Assembly: GCF_003634315.1 (NCBI RefSeq)
Contig: NZ_RBXL01000001.1
Span: 1,720,501-1,784,500, forward strand
DNA from: Thiocapsa rosea
Lineage (GTDB): Bacteria > Pseudomonadota > Gammaproteobacteria > Chromatiales > Chromatiaceae
DNA: 64,000 bases
Direction: 5' to 3'
Position 1 is the first letter of the stretch. Each line of letters opens with the position of its first letter. A model generated the notes under the pieces. It did no database searches. It was not told where the DNA came from and saw nothing but the letters and a program-made list of their open reading frames with translations. The position numbers were made by a program, and so were the translations under genes. Shown one piece after another: positions 1-9,100 of the stretch.

Positions 1-163
1 TTTCCACGAAGGTCAAGCCCGTCTCTTCGACGTCCGGCACGGCAAAATCGCTTTGAGGGACCGCCTTGATGCGGGCGCTCAACAGCAGCTGATTGATCTC
101 TCGAACCTTTCCGGGGTTGTTGCTGGCCAGGACGAGGGCCTCGCCGGCGTGCGGAATACTCAT
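1..163 (-). CDS. rdgB: RdgB/HAM1 XTP/dITP diphosphatase, N-terminal part (gene runs off the window)
   Basis: Only the first 54 codons are present. The start is the ATG at 163. The reading ALVLASNNPGKVREINQLL matches the N-terminal substrate-binding stretch of the RdgB/HAM1 family, which hydrolyses non-canonical purine triphosphates such as dITP and XTP to keep them out of DNA. The SNNPGK motif and the DVEETGLTF stretch are both visible. It lies 40 bp downstream of rph on the same strand; rph-rdgB adjacency is common in proteobacteria and suggests co-transcription with the kinase and rph. The rest of the protein is outside the window. Confidence 0.93.
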   Translation of the reverse strand, partial: MSIPHAGEALVLASNNPGKVREINQLLLSARIKAVPQSDFAVPDVEETGLTFVE

Positions 164-203
164 GCAATTCTCCTTGTCGGCTGACGGGGTGCGAGCACCC
201 CGA

Positions 204-950
204 TCATGCGCTTTCCAGCGCGGCGCGCTGAGCGGCCTGGATCTCGCGGATGCCGGCGGCGCCGATCGCGATGAGTGCGTCGAGCTCGGCACGGCTGAAG
301 GGCACGCCCTCGGCGGTCCCCTGCACCTCGACGAAGCGGCCTTCGCCGTCCATCACCAGATTCATGTCGGTCTCGGCCGTCGCATCCTCGGCATAGTTTA
401 GATCGAGGACCGCAACACCCTGCACGATGCCGACCGAGACGGCGGCGATCTGCGTGCGCAGCGGATCGGTCGTGATCTCCCCGCGCGCCAGCAGCCCGTC
501 GATCGCGTCGCGCAGGGCGACCCAGGCGCCGGTGATTGATGCGGTGCGGGTGCCTCCGTCGGCCTGCAGGACGTCGCAGTCGAGCGTGATGGAGCGCTCC
601 CCGAGTGCATTCAGATCCATCGCTGCGCGCAGCGACCGACCGATCAGGCGCTGGATCTCGAGCGTGCGCCCGCCCTGTTTGCCGCGCGCCGCCTCGCGCG
701 GACTGCGTGTATCGGTCGCGCGCGGGAGCATCCCGTATTCGGCGGTCACCCAGCCTTTGCCTTGGCCCTTGAGAAAAGGCGGGACCTGTGACTCCACGCT
801 CGCCGTGCAGAGCACGCGCGTCTCGCCGAACTCGACCAGTACGGAGCCCTCCGCATGGCGGGTGAAGCCGCGGGTCAGTCGGATCGGGCGCAGCTCGTCG
901 GGGCGGCGTCCGGACGGTCGCACAAGGGCGTTTGCAGAGGTGTCTGTCAT
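204..950 (-). CDS. rph: Ribonuclease PH
   Basis: A 248-residue protein of normal RNase PH length. RNase PH is a phosphorolytic 3'-5' exoribonuclease that trims tRNA 3' ends in the cytoplasm. The N-terminal [13 protein letters not shown] signature, the [14 protein letters not shown] block, the [18 protein letters not shown] block and the [17 protein letters not shown] phosphate-binding region are all present. The ATG at 950 adds about ten residues before the conserved RPSGR; a GTG at that V is an alternative start. It lies between the kinase gene (45 bp upstream) and rdgB, and probably belongs to one transcript. Confidence 0.96.
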   Translation of the reverse strand: MTDTSANALVRPSGRRPDELRPIRLTRGFTRHAEGSVLVEFGETRVLCTASVESQVPPFLKGQGKGWVTAEYGMLPRATDTRSPREAARGKQGGRTLEIQRLIGRSLRAAMDLNALGERSITLDCDVLQADGGTRTASITGAWVALRDAIDGLLARGEITTDPLRTQIAAVSVGIVQGVAVLDLNYAEDATAETDMNLVMDGEGRFVEVQGTAEGVPFSRAELDALIAIGAAGIREIQAAQRAALESA

Positions 951-995
951 GGCGATGCTCGATCTCGAAACCAGAAAGGGTTTGGCGTGGCGGGA

Positions 996-1916
996 CTATT
1001 CGGATGCGCTCGGCGGTGTGCCCGAAACCCTGTCCGGGCTCGAGGCCACCTCGTCGAGCACCGCCGCGAGGAGCTCTCCGGCATCCTGTGGACGGTCGCC
1101 GACCTGCATCGACATCGACCAATCGACCAGCCTGAGCAGGGGGAAAGGATACCGGGTTTTCAGCTCCACCGTGGCCGGAATCAGGGTGTCCTCCTTTTGA
1201 CGCTCGGGTGCGGGGGGCGGCGTGCGTCCTTCCATGCAGGCGCGGATGCTGGCCCCGACCGCGTAGACATCGGTCCAAGGTCCGATGTGACCGTCGCGCA
1301 TGTACTGCTCGATCGGCGAATAACCGGCGGTGACGACCTGTCCGCCCCGGGCGCGGCTCTTCGCCAAGGGGTGAACGGCGCCGAGATCGAGCAGCATGGG
1401 TCGATTGCCATGCCTCAGGTGGATGTTGCCGGGTTTGACGTCGAGATGGACCATGGAGCGGCGATGCAGCAGCGACAAGGCATCGAGGACCGGGACGAAG
1501 ACATCGAGGATGAAGGTCGTGCTGAGACCGCCGCGTCGCGCCTGCACATAGGCTCCGAGATTGCGCCCGCGCTCGTTGGGCATGACCAGATAGCCGGTAT
1601 CGTTGGCGAGAAAGAAATCCAACACCCGAACGATCGAAGGGTGCTTTAAGGATGCGAGGGCCTTCGCCTCCTGAAAGAACAGTTTGCGCCCTTGATGGAG
1701 GTTCTCGGCGAGCTGCGGCTCGCTCGCCGTCACGCGCCGAGCACTGTCGCGCCGCGCGATCTTCTTGGGCATGTATTCTTTGATGACAACCTCTTCGCCC
1801 GAGTCCTCGTCATAGGCGAGGTAGATGAGACTGAACCCACCCTGCGCGATGGTCTTCACGACCCGATACGGACCCAGCAAGGTGCCCGCGGGAAGGCTGT
1901 CTCGGGCGACGGCCAT
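996..1916 (-). CDS. Serine/threonine protein kinase (Hanks type), soluble
   Basis: The 306-residue protein is almost entirely a eukaryotic-like kinase domain. Visible elements are the glycine loop IAQGGFSLIY (residues about 20-30), the ATP lysine in VVIKEYMPKK, the catalytic loop HLDVKPGNI (HLD in place of HRD) and DLGA in place of DFG. The ATG at 1916 was chosen because the domain begins immediately after it; an open frame runs further upstream to 2162 but is low-complexity and probably not coding. No membrane segment or PASTA repeats are seen. Kinases of this type often sit near rph/yicC in Chromatiales. The substrate is unknown, and no partner PP2C phosphatase lies in the window. Confidence 0.9.
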   Translation of the reverse strand: MAVARDSLPAGTLLGPYRVVKTIAQGGFSLIYLAYDEDSGEEVVIKEYMPKKIARRDSARRVTASEPQLAENLHQGRKLFFQEAKALASLKHPSIVRVLDFFLANDTGYLVMPNERGRNLGAYVQARRGGLSTTFILDVFVPVLDALSLLHRRSMVHLDVKPGNIHLRHGNRPMLLDLGAVHPLAKSRARGGQVVTAGYSPIEQYMRDGHIGPWTDVYAVGASIRACMEGRTPPPAPERQKEDTLIPATVELKTRYPFPLLRLVDWSMSMQVGDRPQDAGELLAAVLDEVASSPDRVSGTPPSASE

Positions 1917-2664
1917 GATGGTGCCTGTCAGTCTCCGTTGAGGTTTCGGCGGCACGCAGCGTGCCGCGGGAGCGTCGAGCGCCCGGGACGGAATCCTGCG
2001 CCCGCGCGCGCGACAAGGCAATGGATCGGCGTGCAGGCGCGGTCGATGCCCGTCCGTCGGGCACCGGTCCGGGCTCCTTCCTAGCCTGTCGGAAATAGGT
2101 TGAGCACCGAATCTAAACCGCGTCGCACCGAGGTCGCGGATATCTCCAAAGCCAAATCCCAACTGCCCAGAGGATCGGCCGGCAGTGACGCCGACGGTCG
2201 TCGCGAAGCGGCGACACCCCCCGGGATAGACGACTTGCAGTCGTCCTCTTCAGCCGGCCCGACGGCCCGCGAGGTCGCGGTCAACGCGACGCACGCGAGA
2301 ACCGCGCCGAACGCGCTTCGGCACCGGTGTCCGTTTTGCTTATCCGTTCGCGATTTTCCTCTCCTTTCAGGTGTTGCCCGACGCGACGGTCGTGCGAGCG
2401 AGGCCCGTGGAAGAGGACGACTGCAAGTCGTCTATCCCGGGGGCACGCCGCTTCGCGACGTTGCTTCCGGCCGACCGGGACTCATGCGTCGCAAAAGGCT
2501 TTTCGCCTTTGCGTCGGACAGGTCGACCCGGATAATGGCCCCTCGAGTCCGAATCCATGCGAGCGGTCTTACGCACTCGGCCTCGCTGCCGCTCGACGAG
2601 CGCGAGCGCCGACGCCCAAATCGTCACCCGCACACCACAACATCACCACCCAAGGGACGACCCC
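1917..2664. other. Non-coding 0.75 kb between kinase and yicC, with a repeat remnant and a large inverted repeat
   Basis: No convincing gene lies between the divergent kinase and yicC starts. The stretch around 2113-2160 (TAAACCGCGTCGCACCGAGG and following) is a truncated copy of half B of the AAACCGCG repeat family. The rest is dominated by the inverted repeat described separately. Promoters for both flanking genes must lie here, but I cannot place them. Confidence 0.6.
2199..2461. repeat. Long inverted repeat (arms about 2199-2250 and 2411-2461)
   Basis: Positions 2221-2250 are the exact reverse complement of 2411-2440 (30 of 30 bases). The match continues outward with a small gap through the GCCGCTTCGCGA block, giving arms of about 50 bp around a 160-bp centre. 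Each arm also contains its own near-palindrome, ACGACTTGCAGTCGT. The element lies upstream of yicC. Confidence 0.85.
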
Positions 2665-3531
2665 ATGATCAAAAGTATGACGGCCTTCGCGCGCGAGTCG
2701 CGCTCCGGTGATTTCGGCGAGCTGACGTGGGAGCTGCGGGCCGTCAACCACCGCTATCTCGAGCCGCATCTGCGGTTGCCAGAGGAGCTGCGCGCGCTCG
2801 AAACCAGCGTGCGCACCCGCCTGGCCGCCCGTGTCCAACGCGGCAAGCTCGACTGCAACCTGCGCTACGTCCCGGCCGTCGGACTCTCCGGAAGCCTGCG
2901 GGTCAACCGCGCCTTCGTCGAGCAGCTCCTGGCTGCCGGGCAGGAGGTCGGCGCCATCATCGGTCGCGGCGTCGAGCCCTCGCCCTTCGAGCTGCTGCGC
3001 TGGCCCGGCGTACTCCAGGAGCAGGACCGCGATCTGGACGAGGTGACGGCCGCCGCGCTGGATCTGCTGGAGCGCGCCATCGACACCTTGCTCGCGACCC
3101 GCGAGCGCGAGGGCGAGCGTCTCGAGCGACTGCTGGTCGATCGCTGCGATCGCCTGCAGGAGAGCGTGGTGCGCGTGCGTGCCCGGATGCCCGAGGTGAT
3201 GACGAGTGTGCGACGACGTCTCGCGGATCGACTCGCCGAGCTGCGCGCCGAGCTGGATCCTGCCCGTTTGGAGCAGGAGATGGCCTTGGTCGCGGCCCGC
3301 CTGGATGTGGACGAGGAGATGGACCGTCTCGAGGCCCACGTCGCCGAGGTTCGGGACGTGCTCAAACGCCGCGAGCCGGTCGGGCGCCGCCTGGATTTTC
3401 TCATGCAGGAGCTCAATCGCGAGGCCAACACCCTCGGCTCCAAGTCGGCCGATGTCGAGGTCACCCGCGAGGCGGTCGAGATGAAGGTTCTGATCGAGCA
3501 GATGCGCGAGCAGGTGCAGAATTTGGAGTGA
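2665..3531 (+). CDS. yicC: YicC family endoribonuclease / RNase-adaptor protein
   Basis: A 288-residue protein starting MIKSMTAFARESRSGDFGEL, the diagnostic N-terminus of the YicC family. The C-terminus carries the conserved GRRLDFLMQELNREANTLGSK block (DUF1732) and ends in the typical EMKVLIEQMREQVQNLE. YicC proteins are cytoplasmic and have been linked to RNA turnover and stationary-phase survival. The ATG at 2665 was chosen because the family begins there; the frame is open upstream. yicC is normally close to gmk. Here gmk is about 18 kb downstream, so accessory DNA appears to have been inserted after this gene. Confidence 0.95.
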   Translation: MIKSMTAFARESRSGDFGELTWELRAVNHRYLEPHLRLPEELRALETSVRTRLAARVQRGKLDCNLRYVPAVGLSGSLRVNRAFVEQLLAAGQEVGAIIGRGVEPSPFELLRWPGVLQEQDRDLDEVTAAALDLLERAIDTLLATREREGERLERLLVDRCDRLQESVVRVRARMPEVMTSVRRRLADRLAELRAELDPARLEQEMALVAARLDVDEEMDRLEAHVAEVRDVLKRREPVGRRLDFLMQELNREANTLGSKSADVEVTREAVEMKVLIEQMREQVQNLE

Positions 3532-3599
3532 CGGGGCGGTTCCGCGAGACGTCTCGACGCTCCCGACGGCGATCTTCTCGCCGGAGCCGGTCTTGAAAT

Positions 3600-3618
3600 A
3601 TTAATGCGAATCGTTATT
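3600..3618 (+). promoter_or_regulatory. Candidate Fur box
   Basis: The 19-mer attaatgcgaatcgttatt fits the hexamer array of Fur sites (GATAAT-GATAAT-C-ATTATC) at most positions and contains the GCGAAT core seen in many proteobacterial Fur boxes. It lies about 100 bp upstream of the exported protein gene at 3717, consistent with iron-responsive control. Assigned by eye. Confidence 0.5.
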
Positions 3619-3716
3619 ATTCTGTGGCAGTCGTCCCATCCTGATGTGTGCCTTGCTTCATCCTGCAGGGTCCATCGGGACCAACCATCTCCTCCTCTCA
3701 ATTGAAGGTCATCGCG

Positions 3717-4088
3717 ATGCTCAACAAATGTCTAGTAGCCGCTCTGCTGGTCGGTATGGCCGCGGGTGCGTCCGCGCAGACCGATCGGGTCGAACACTTC
3801 AAGGGCCTTCCGGCCGATACGCTCGAGCAGGCTGTCGCGAACTTCTCCGAGTACAACGGCAAGCTGAGGGCGATCCTCGACAAGGGCGATCTCGAAGGAC
3901 AGGATCTCGCGACCGTCCATGAGCTGACCTACACCCTCGAAACCGCGCTGGCGAAGATCAACGCCGAATTGACCGCTTTGGCCGAGACGTTGGAAGAGGT
4001 ACACATCGCCTCGGAAACCGCCGATATCGACACGGTCAAGACGAAAGGGCGCGAGTACCTTTCGGTTGCCGCAGAGGTTATTGACTGA
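3717..4088 (+). CDS. Small exported protein, DUF6746-like
   Basis: A 123-residue protein. Residues 1-22 (MLNKCLVAALLVGMAAGASA) form a Sec signal peptide with an AxA cleavage site, so the mature protein of about 100 residues should be periplasmic. The mature part is acidic and predicted helical (LEQAVANFSEYNGKLRAIL, LAKINAELTALAETLEEVH) and has no cysteines or enzyme motifs. It resembles DUF6746-type proteins of Chromatiales as I remember them; function is unknown. The ATG at 3717 was preferred over an upstream in-frame ATG because it begins the signal peptide directly. A candidate Fur box upstream suggests expression under iron limitation. It is the first gene of the accessory region that separates yicC from gmk. 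Confidence 0.75.
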   Translation: MLNKCLVAALLVGMAAGASAQTDRVEHFKGLPADTLEQAVANFSEYNGKLRAILDKGDLEGQDLATVHELTYTLETALAKINAELTALAETLEEVHIASETADIDTVKTKGREYLSVAAEVID

Positions 4089-4400
4089 TGGACGTGCGGA
4101 TCCGCGCCGCAGCGCTGGCCTCCGTCGTTCCGGGGGGCTGAGGATCCGGTCCCGCATACCGGCCTCGCTCCTTGGGCCGGCCGCCCAAACCGTCACGAAC
4201 TCGCGATACCTGCCCTAGCTCATGACACCAGCCCTAGCTCGTGACACCCGCTCTGCGGTGTCACGCATGCCCAGTGGCGCTTTGCGCCACGTGCCACGAC
4301 GGCGGGAGTGCCGAACAAGGCCCGCGGTCTGCTCAGGAGGCGCAAAACAAATGACCCCTGCGCAGGCACAGGGGCCATCGGTCGGGGCATCCCGAGAATG

Positions 4401-4590
4401 AAACCGCGCCCAGTGCGGTATGCGTAGTTTGTTGGATTGGCTTTGCCGCGCCGGCTCCGACGACCGCCGGAGCCTGCGCAGTTTAAATTGTTGAAAAATA
4501 AATTTTAAACTGCGTCTCACCGATGTCGAGGACATCTCCGAAGGCAAACGCAACATGAAAATGACGCATGTCGCTCTGGACGCGGTTTAA
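4401..4590 (+). repeat. AAACCGCG repeat family, full copy (A-B orientation)
   Basis: Half A (AAACCGCGCCCAGTGCGG ... with the GCTCCGACGACCGCCGGAGC hairpin ... AGTTTAA), an AT-rich spacer, then half B ending CTCTGGACGCGGTTTAA. Its last bases supply the stop codon (TTA on the plus strand) of the rhodanese gene read in the opposite direction. Upstream at 4274-4290 is a separate perfect hairpin (GTGGCGC-TTT-GCGCCAC); nothing else is recognisable between 4089 and 4400. Confidence 0.9.
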
Positions 4591-5090
4591 TTCTTGGGCA
4601 ACGGCTCGGTGGGAGGACTATTGGCGACCACCGGGTCGAGATAATCGATCAGCGCCTTGAACCCACCCTCCAGGATGAATACCCGATCAAAGCCGATATG
4701 GCGCAACGCCGTGCCCGCTGCAGCGGCCCGGATCCCGGATTTGCAGATGACCACGACCGTGCGATCCGTCGGAATCCGTTCAAGATTTGCGGGGAGAAAG
4801 AGCTCATTGAGCGGAATGCTCAGATCCTCCGGCAGTGCGGTGCTGAACACATTGGCCTCCGCGGGAGTGCGGATATCAATCGTGGCGACCGGTTCGCCCC
4901 GCTTGATCATGTTCACGAAGGCTTCGGGCTTGATGCAGTTCAGCCCCTTGCCGGCCTGTGCGCCCTGCGCCGGTGCGAAGAGCTCGGCGTAGCTGCCGGC
5001 GAGATTCGCATCGTAGGTCCAGCCAGTCGTGCCGAATCCGACCATCAGCACGAACAGGGTCGTTAAGGCGATCGATCGAGCTTGAAACAT
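4587..5090 (-). CDS. Exported rhodanese-like sulfurtransferase
   Basis: A 167-residue protein with an N-terminal signal peptide or anchor (residues 1-24, hydrophobic stretch ALTTLFVLMVGFGTTG) and one rhodanese domain. The active-site loop is VVVICKSGIRAAAAG, with the catalytic Cys in the CxxGxR context; DIRTPAEANVFSTALPEDLSIPL is the conserved rhodanese region I. It probably acts in the periplasm on thiosulfate or persulfide sulfur, a plausible role in a sulfur oxidiser. A strong AGGAGG ribosome site precedes the ATG. The upstream leader contains ATATGCTTATAT, an ATAT-N4-ATAT element of the kind bound by ArsR-type sulfide sensors, which is only suggestive. The stop codon is provided by the adjacent repeat. 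Confidence 0.88.
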   Translation of the reverse strand: MFQARSIALTTLFVLMVGFGTTGWTYDANLAGSYAELFAPAQGAQAGKGLNCIKPEAFVNMIKRGEPVATIDIRTPAEANVFSTALPEDLSIPLNELFLPANLERIPTDRTVVVICKSGIRAAAAGTALRHIGFDRVFILEGGFKALIDYLDPVVANSPPTEPLPKN

Positions 5091-5326
5091 GGCGCACCTC
5101 CTGACGTTGTTTGGTCAATGCCTGCATATAAGCATATTCAGAAGCATTGATAATTCTCGGCACATAGAGGGTTGCGCTGAGCTACATCAACTTGCTCGAT
5201 GATTTTCCGGAATGGCTCAAGCCCCTTTGCGGTTTGTCATTGCGATGGCGACCGATGCCGTTCAACGGCCCCCTTGAGTGGCCAGGGTTGATCACCCTGA
5301 GTCGCCGTGCATGCGAGGGTCCGTGC

Positions 5327-5938
5327 GTGACACCCTTCGGGCAGGTGCTTGGGGTGGCCGACGCGGCGCAGGCACTCCAACTGTGCCTCGACCTGGGTGC
5401 ACCTCAAGCGCAGCTTCGTCGACTTGGCGAGCGGCGAGGTCGCGGTTTCGCAGGAGCCGGTGCCCGACAGCCCGAAGCAGTACGTCGGCGTCACCTAACC
5501 AATGTTTCGGATACGCGCGGCTTTGGTGGATGAAGAGCCGCTCCCTGACTTTCGGCGACGTCAACACCGCCAATGAAATTCTCTACCTGACCGAGGTGAC
5601 CGACCCCCGCACCGGCTCGATCGTGCCGCTTGGGTGCTCGCTCAACGGCACTGCGCACCGTCCGCCCGAGCGCGGCGACCTTTTGGTCAATCTCGCTGAT
5701 CGCGAGAATCCGGAATGGCGCGCCGGGCATGTCGCCGCGGTTGGATCGCGAACAGGGCTTGGTCGCGCCGGCCGAGGAGGACTAATACAACCGGCCATGG
5801 GAAAATCCGCAGGCTTTCGCGCGGCGCATCCAGCTCTTCGAGATCAACGGCCGCTTCACGCTGTTGGATGTTGAGCCGAACAGCTGCTCCAGTGCCGATG
5901 GCGGTCGCATCGCCGGCTGGGTGTATCCGGTGCACTGA
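5327..5938 (+). pseudogene. Decayed CHAP-domain amidase (glutathionylspermidine amidase-like)
   Basis: Pieces of one CHAP cysteine amidase are readable in different frames. The order is TPFGQVLGVAD at 5330, then NQCFGYARLWW (the catalytic Cys block, normally WQCVEFARRW) with NTANEILYLTEV, then RPPERGDLLVN and AGHVAAV (the catalytic His block), then after a frameshift APAEED-stop-YNRPWENPQAFARRI and NGRFTLLDVE up to GWVYPVH and a TGA at 5936-5938. At least two frameshifts and one in-frame TAA break it. The fragment order matches the amidase half of E. coli glutathionylspermidine synthetase/amidase. It is a dead gene in the accessory region, flanked by about 230 bp upstream and 250 bp downstream with no recognisable content. 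Confidence 0.72.
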
Positions 5939-6188
5939 GCATTCCATAAGACGACTTCCGCCGATTCTCATACCGAGCAGGTCGGTTGGATGAGGATCTC
6001 CCGATTCAGGCGGAGGGGGTTGCGCTCCGACCGATTCCGATGTCCCGCCCAGGTCTACGCATTCCGAACCTACCCCCGACCGGTCCCGGATGCCTCAAGA
6101 CTGGCGTGACCTGCCCAGGGGTCGCGACAAACCCGCGTGCCCGCGTTGCCCGGAGACATGTTCCGATGCCAAACAGCCCGAGCGCAGG

Positions 6189-9100
6189 TCAGAGGTTGAA
6201 GATCGACGAGTATTGCAGGAGCGCAAGACCCGACAGACTGCTGATGGCGGTAAAGGCCGCGCGCACCAAGGGTTGCTGGGTGAAGGGCCTGAATGCGCCG
6301 TCCGAGATCCCTTGCACTTCGTCTCGTAAGAAGGCGAGCTGTTCCTTGCAGCCTGCATAGCCGGAATCGTCCAAAGTCTTGCGGATTGCGTGGTCAAGCT
6401 GACTCTTCGCATCGTCTCGAACCCGCTCGGCGGATTGTCGCAGCACCCAGGCACAGCCGGCGGCATAGAGGGCTGTGGCCCCGACCACGACGATCCAAGC
6501 GGCGGGCATGGACCAGGCATCGAACACCGGATGACGGGCCGCGATCAGCAGAAGAAGTACCCACATTGGATACCAAACCAGATTCCCAACCGGCCGCGTC
6601 ACCTCCGCGATCAACTTGACATCCAACCAGACGACATCCGTACCTTGCGGTGCGCACGGAGGCTCGCGCTTACCGTCGTGAGAGTCTTTTCGGACCAGCC
6701 ACGCTTTTCGGGGCTTCTGAACATAACTGGCGAGGTTCATGGCTTCAAGTGTTTGGGGAGGCCAGAAAACTGGCCGACTGAGCGCGTCCGCCAGCTTCCG
6801 CGTCCGTTTCGTGGCGTCGACCATCAGGAACAGGAGTCCGAGGAAAGGGATTAGCACGCTCATGATGACGACGAAATCCAGGGTCCAAGAGAGATCGCTG
6901 CGTGTCGGCCGGTTGGGCATCCCGAACGCAAGCATCAACACAAAGGCCAAGACGAAAAAGAGGACCGTCTCGGGGGCGATACGCCTCAAAGTCGCCGGGA
7001 TACTGCAACCCGATCGGAACTCGCTCCAGATCTCCGTTGCGCAGCGAGGCGTCACCTGGGGGGCGGGGTCCGAGAACACCCCTGCGCACCCCGGATCGTT
7101 CTTCGGTCGCCCTCTGCCGGATTGGGTCGCGACCGCAGGATTATCTGAATCCGTGGGCGCGAGATGAAAATTCCTCCCGATTTCCTCCATGCTCAGCTTT
7201 TGGGTCTGGAAGGCCCGAACAAAGAAATAGATTGCGAGCAACCCGGCGACGACGCGGATGATCTCGCTTGGCCAGATGCTGACGCCTTCAAGGATCGAGA
7301 AAGGCTCCCCTCCTTTCTGAAGGTCGTCGAACACGAAATAGCCCGCCACGGCCAAAAGGCTGCCCACCACCAGCACGATCAGCAGCCACAACCGCTTCGG
7401 AGACATCCAATGGAGAAATATGACTACCCAAATGCCGAACGCGGCGAGCGCGGCCGGCAACGGTCCGAGCAAGATCGCCCAGAACAACAGAATGACTACG
7501 AAGACCGTGGTCGCCAGACGCGAGTAGCCGGCGGCGCGTAAACCACGGGGGCTTTCATTCGCGGAACCGCCCGGGCTGTCGCGCTCCGCGGATGGTGCAT
7601 TACGATTCCCTTCGCGCTGTTGCTCGCGGCTCGACTGGAGTCGCCAAGCCGGGTGGAGATTGACCCCAACCCAATACTGCATCTGATCCCGTCTGACGAC
7701 CGCGATAAACAGGAGGCCACCGAGCAGCAAAGAGGCTGCGACCAGACGCAAAGTTGTCCATGGGAGTCCATCCCCCGAGTCGGGCTCAGCTGAGTAACCC
7801 TTTTGTGCTACTAGGTAGAAACGGCGGCGCTCGTCTTCCGGGTGTGCATTTTCGACAGAGCAAACCGAGCTCCCGGTATCCGAGGGAAACTCCGCTCCGC
7901 CGCCCAGCTCGATGGCCTGGGTGCGCCCGATCTCGAACAGACGCGGGCGCGGACGTGGAAGCGGTGATTGAAGAGCGTCCGGACATTGATTCACCGTCTC
8001 CCCCCGACCTCCAACGATGAGTCGGGTGGCCAGTAGGGAAGCAGCTTGGTAACTATCGCGCAGCGGCGGAACGCTCAACTGACACGCATCGCTCAATGTC
8101 AAACCGAAGCCGGAGGCCACGATCAAATTCCGGGTATAGGGGTTGTGCTCGGGGTGCCACATGTCCGCTTCGATGTCGGTCGTGAAGAAAACCGCATTCG
8201 GGAAGGCGGGCTTGAGTGCCTGCAGCACCAAAATTTTGTCGTAATAGTCGTTGCCGAGCACGCCGATCGCCTGGATGCCGCATTGGCGCTTGAACCGGTC
8301 GCGAATACTGCATGCCGAGCGTAGCGCTTCGTCCTTGATTAGGAGAGCTCCGCGCATGCGGCGCAGATAGTCGATCTGCGCATCGCCCGCTGCACGCTCG
8401 ATGCCACCCGAGTTGGATGTGCTCGCGGCTGCCGTGCTGGCTCCTGGCGTTTGTCCGTCAATCCCTCGGAGGTAGCCGAACGAAACGAATTCGCTCTTGC
8501 ATGTCTCCATGGACGTAGTATCAGGGATTTCGGAGCCCGTGTGCTTGGGTTGGCGTCCCTTCCGTTCGGATTCGGGTTCTTCGTTGCACGTCGCGACGCA
8601 CCACTGCCGCTGGACTGCGTCTCTTAGGCGACGCGAATAGGCTGTGTCCAATTGACCGACGATGGCTATGTTTTCCGCATTCGCCACGCGACGCGTCTTC
8701 AACTCGCAGACTAGTAGCTCGGCCAACCGGTCGTCGTCGGCGATGGTGCGTCGCAGCACGATGTCGCAGGCGCTGGAGGTGTCGGTCCATCCGCCGCGGT
8801 ACGATGCGTCGATTGGTATGGTCGCATTGGGCGACCAGAGCTTGTCGAATGGGATGTCGCCGGGGAGGCACTCGTTTTGAGGAACCTCCGCAAGGATGCG
8901 CTGTAGGGTCGTCGAGTCGGCCGGACCCATCACGTCGATATGGACGCAATGGCAGGTGCGAATCGTTTCCAGCAACTGACCCATTCGCTGGATCAGGCCA
9001 TCTTCAAGCGGTTTCGGCTTCTCTTGGTTGTCACTCGAGGAATCTTTCCCGGTCGGCGCGGCTTGGGGACATGTTGCAGCGAGCTCCGTGGCTGACTTGC

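Noticed and set aside
1917-2162. N-terminal extension of the kinase to an upstream ATG at 2162
   Set aside because: The added 82 residues are low-complexity and the kinase domain begins right after the ATG at 1916.
4274-4290. Intrinsic terminator at the perfect hairpin GTGGCGC-TTT-GCGCCAC
   Set aside because: No T-run follows on either strand, so kept only as a hairpin note.
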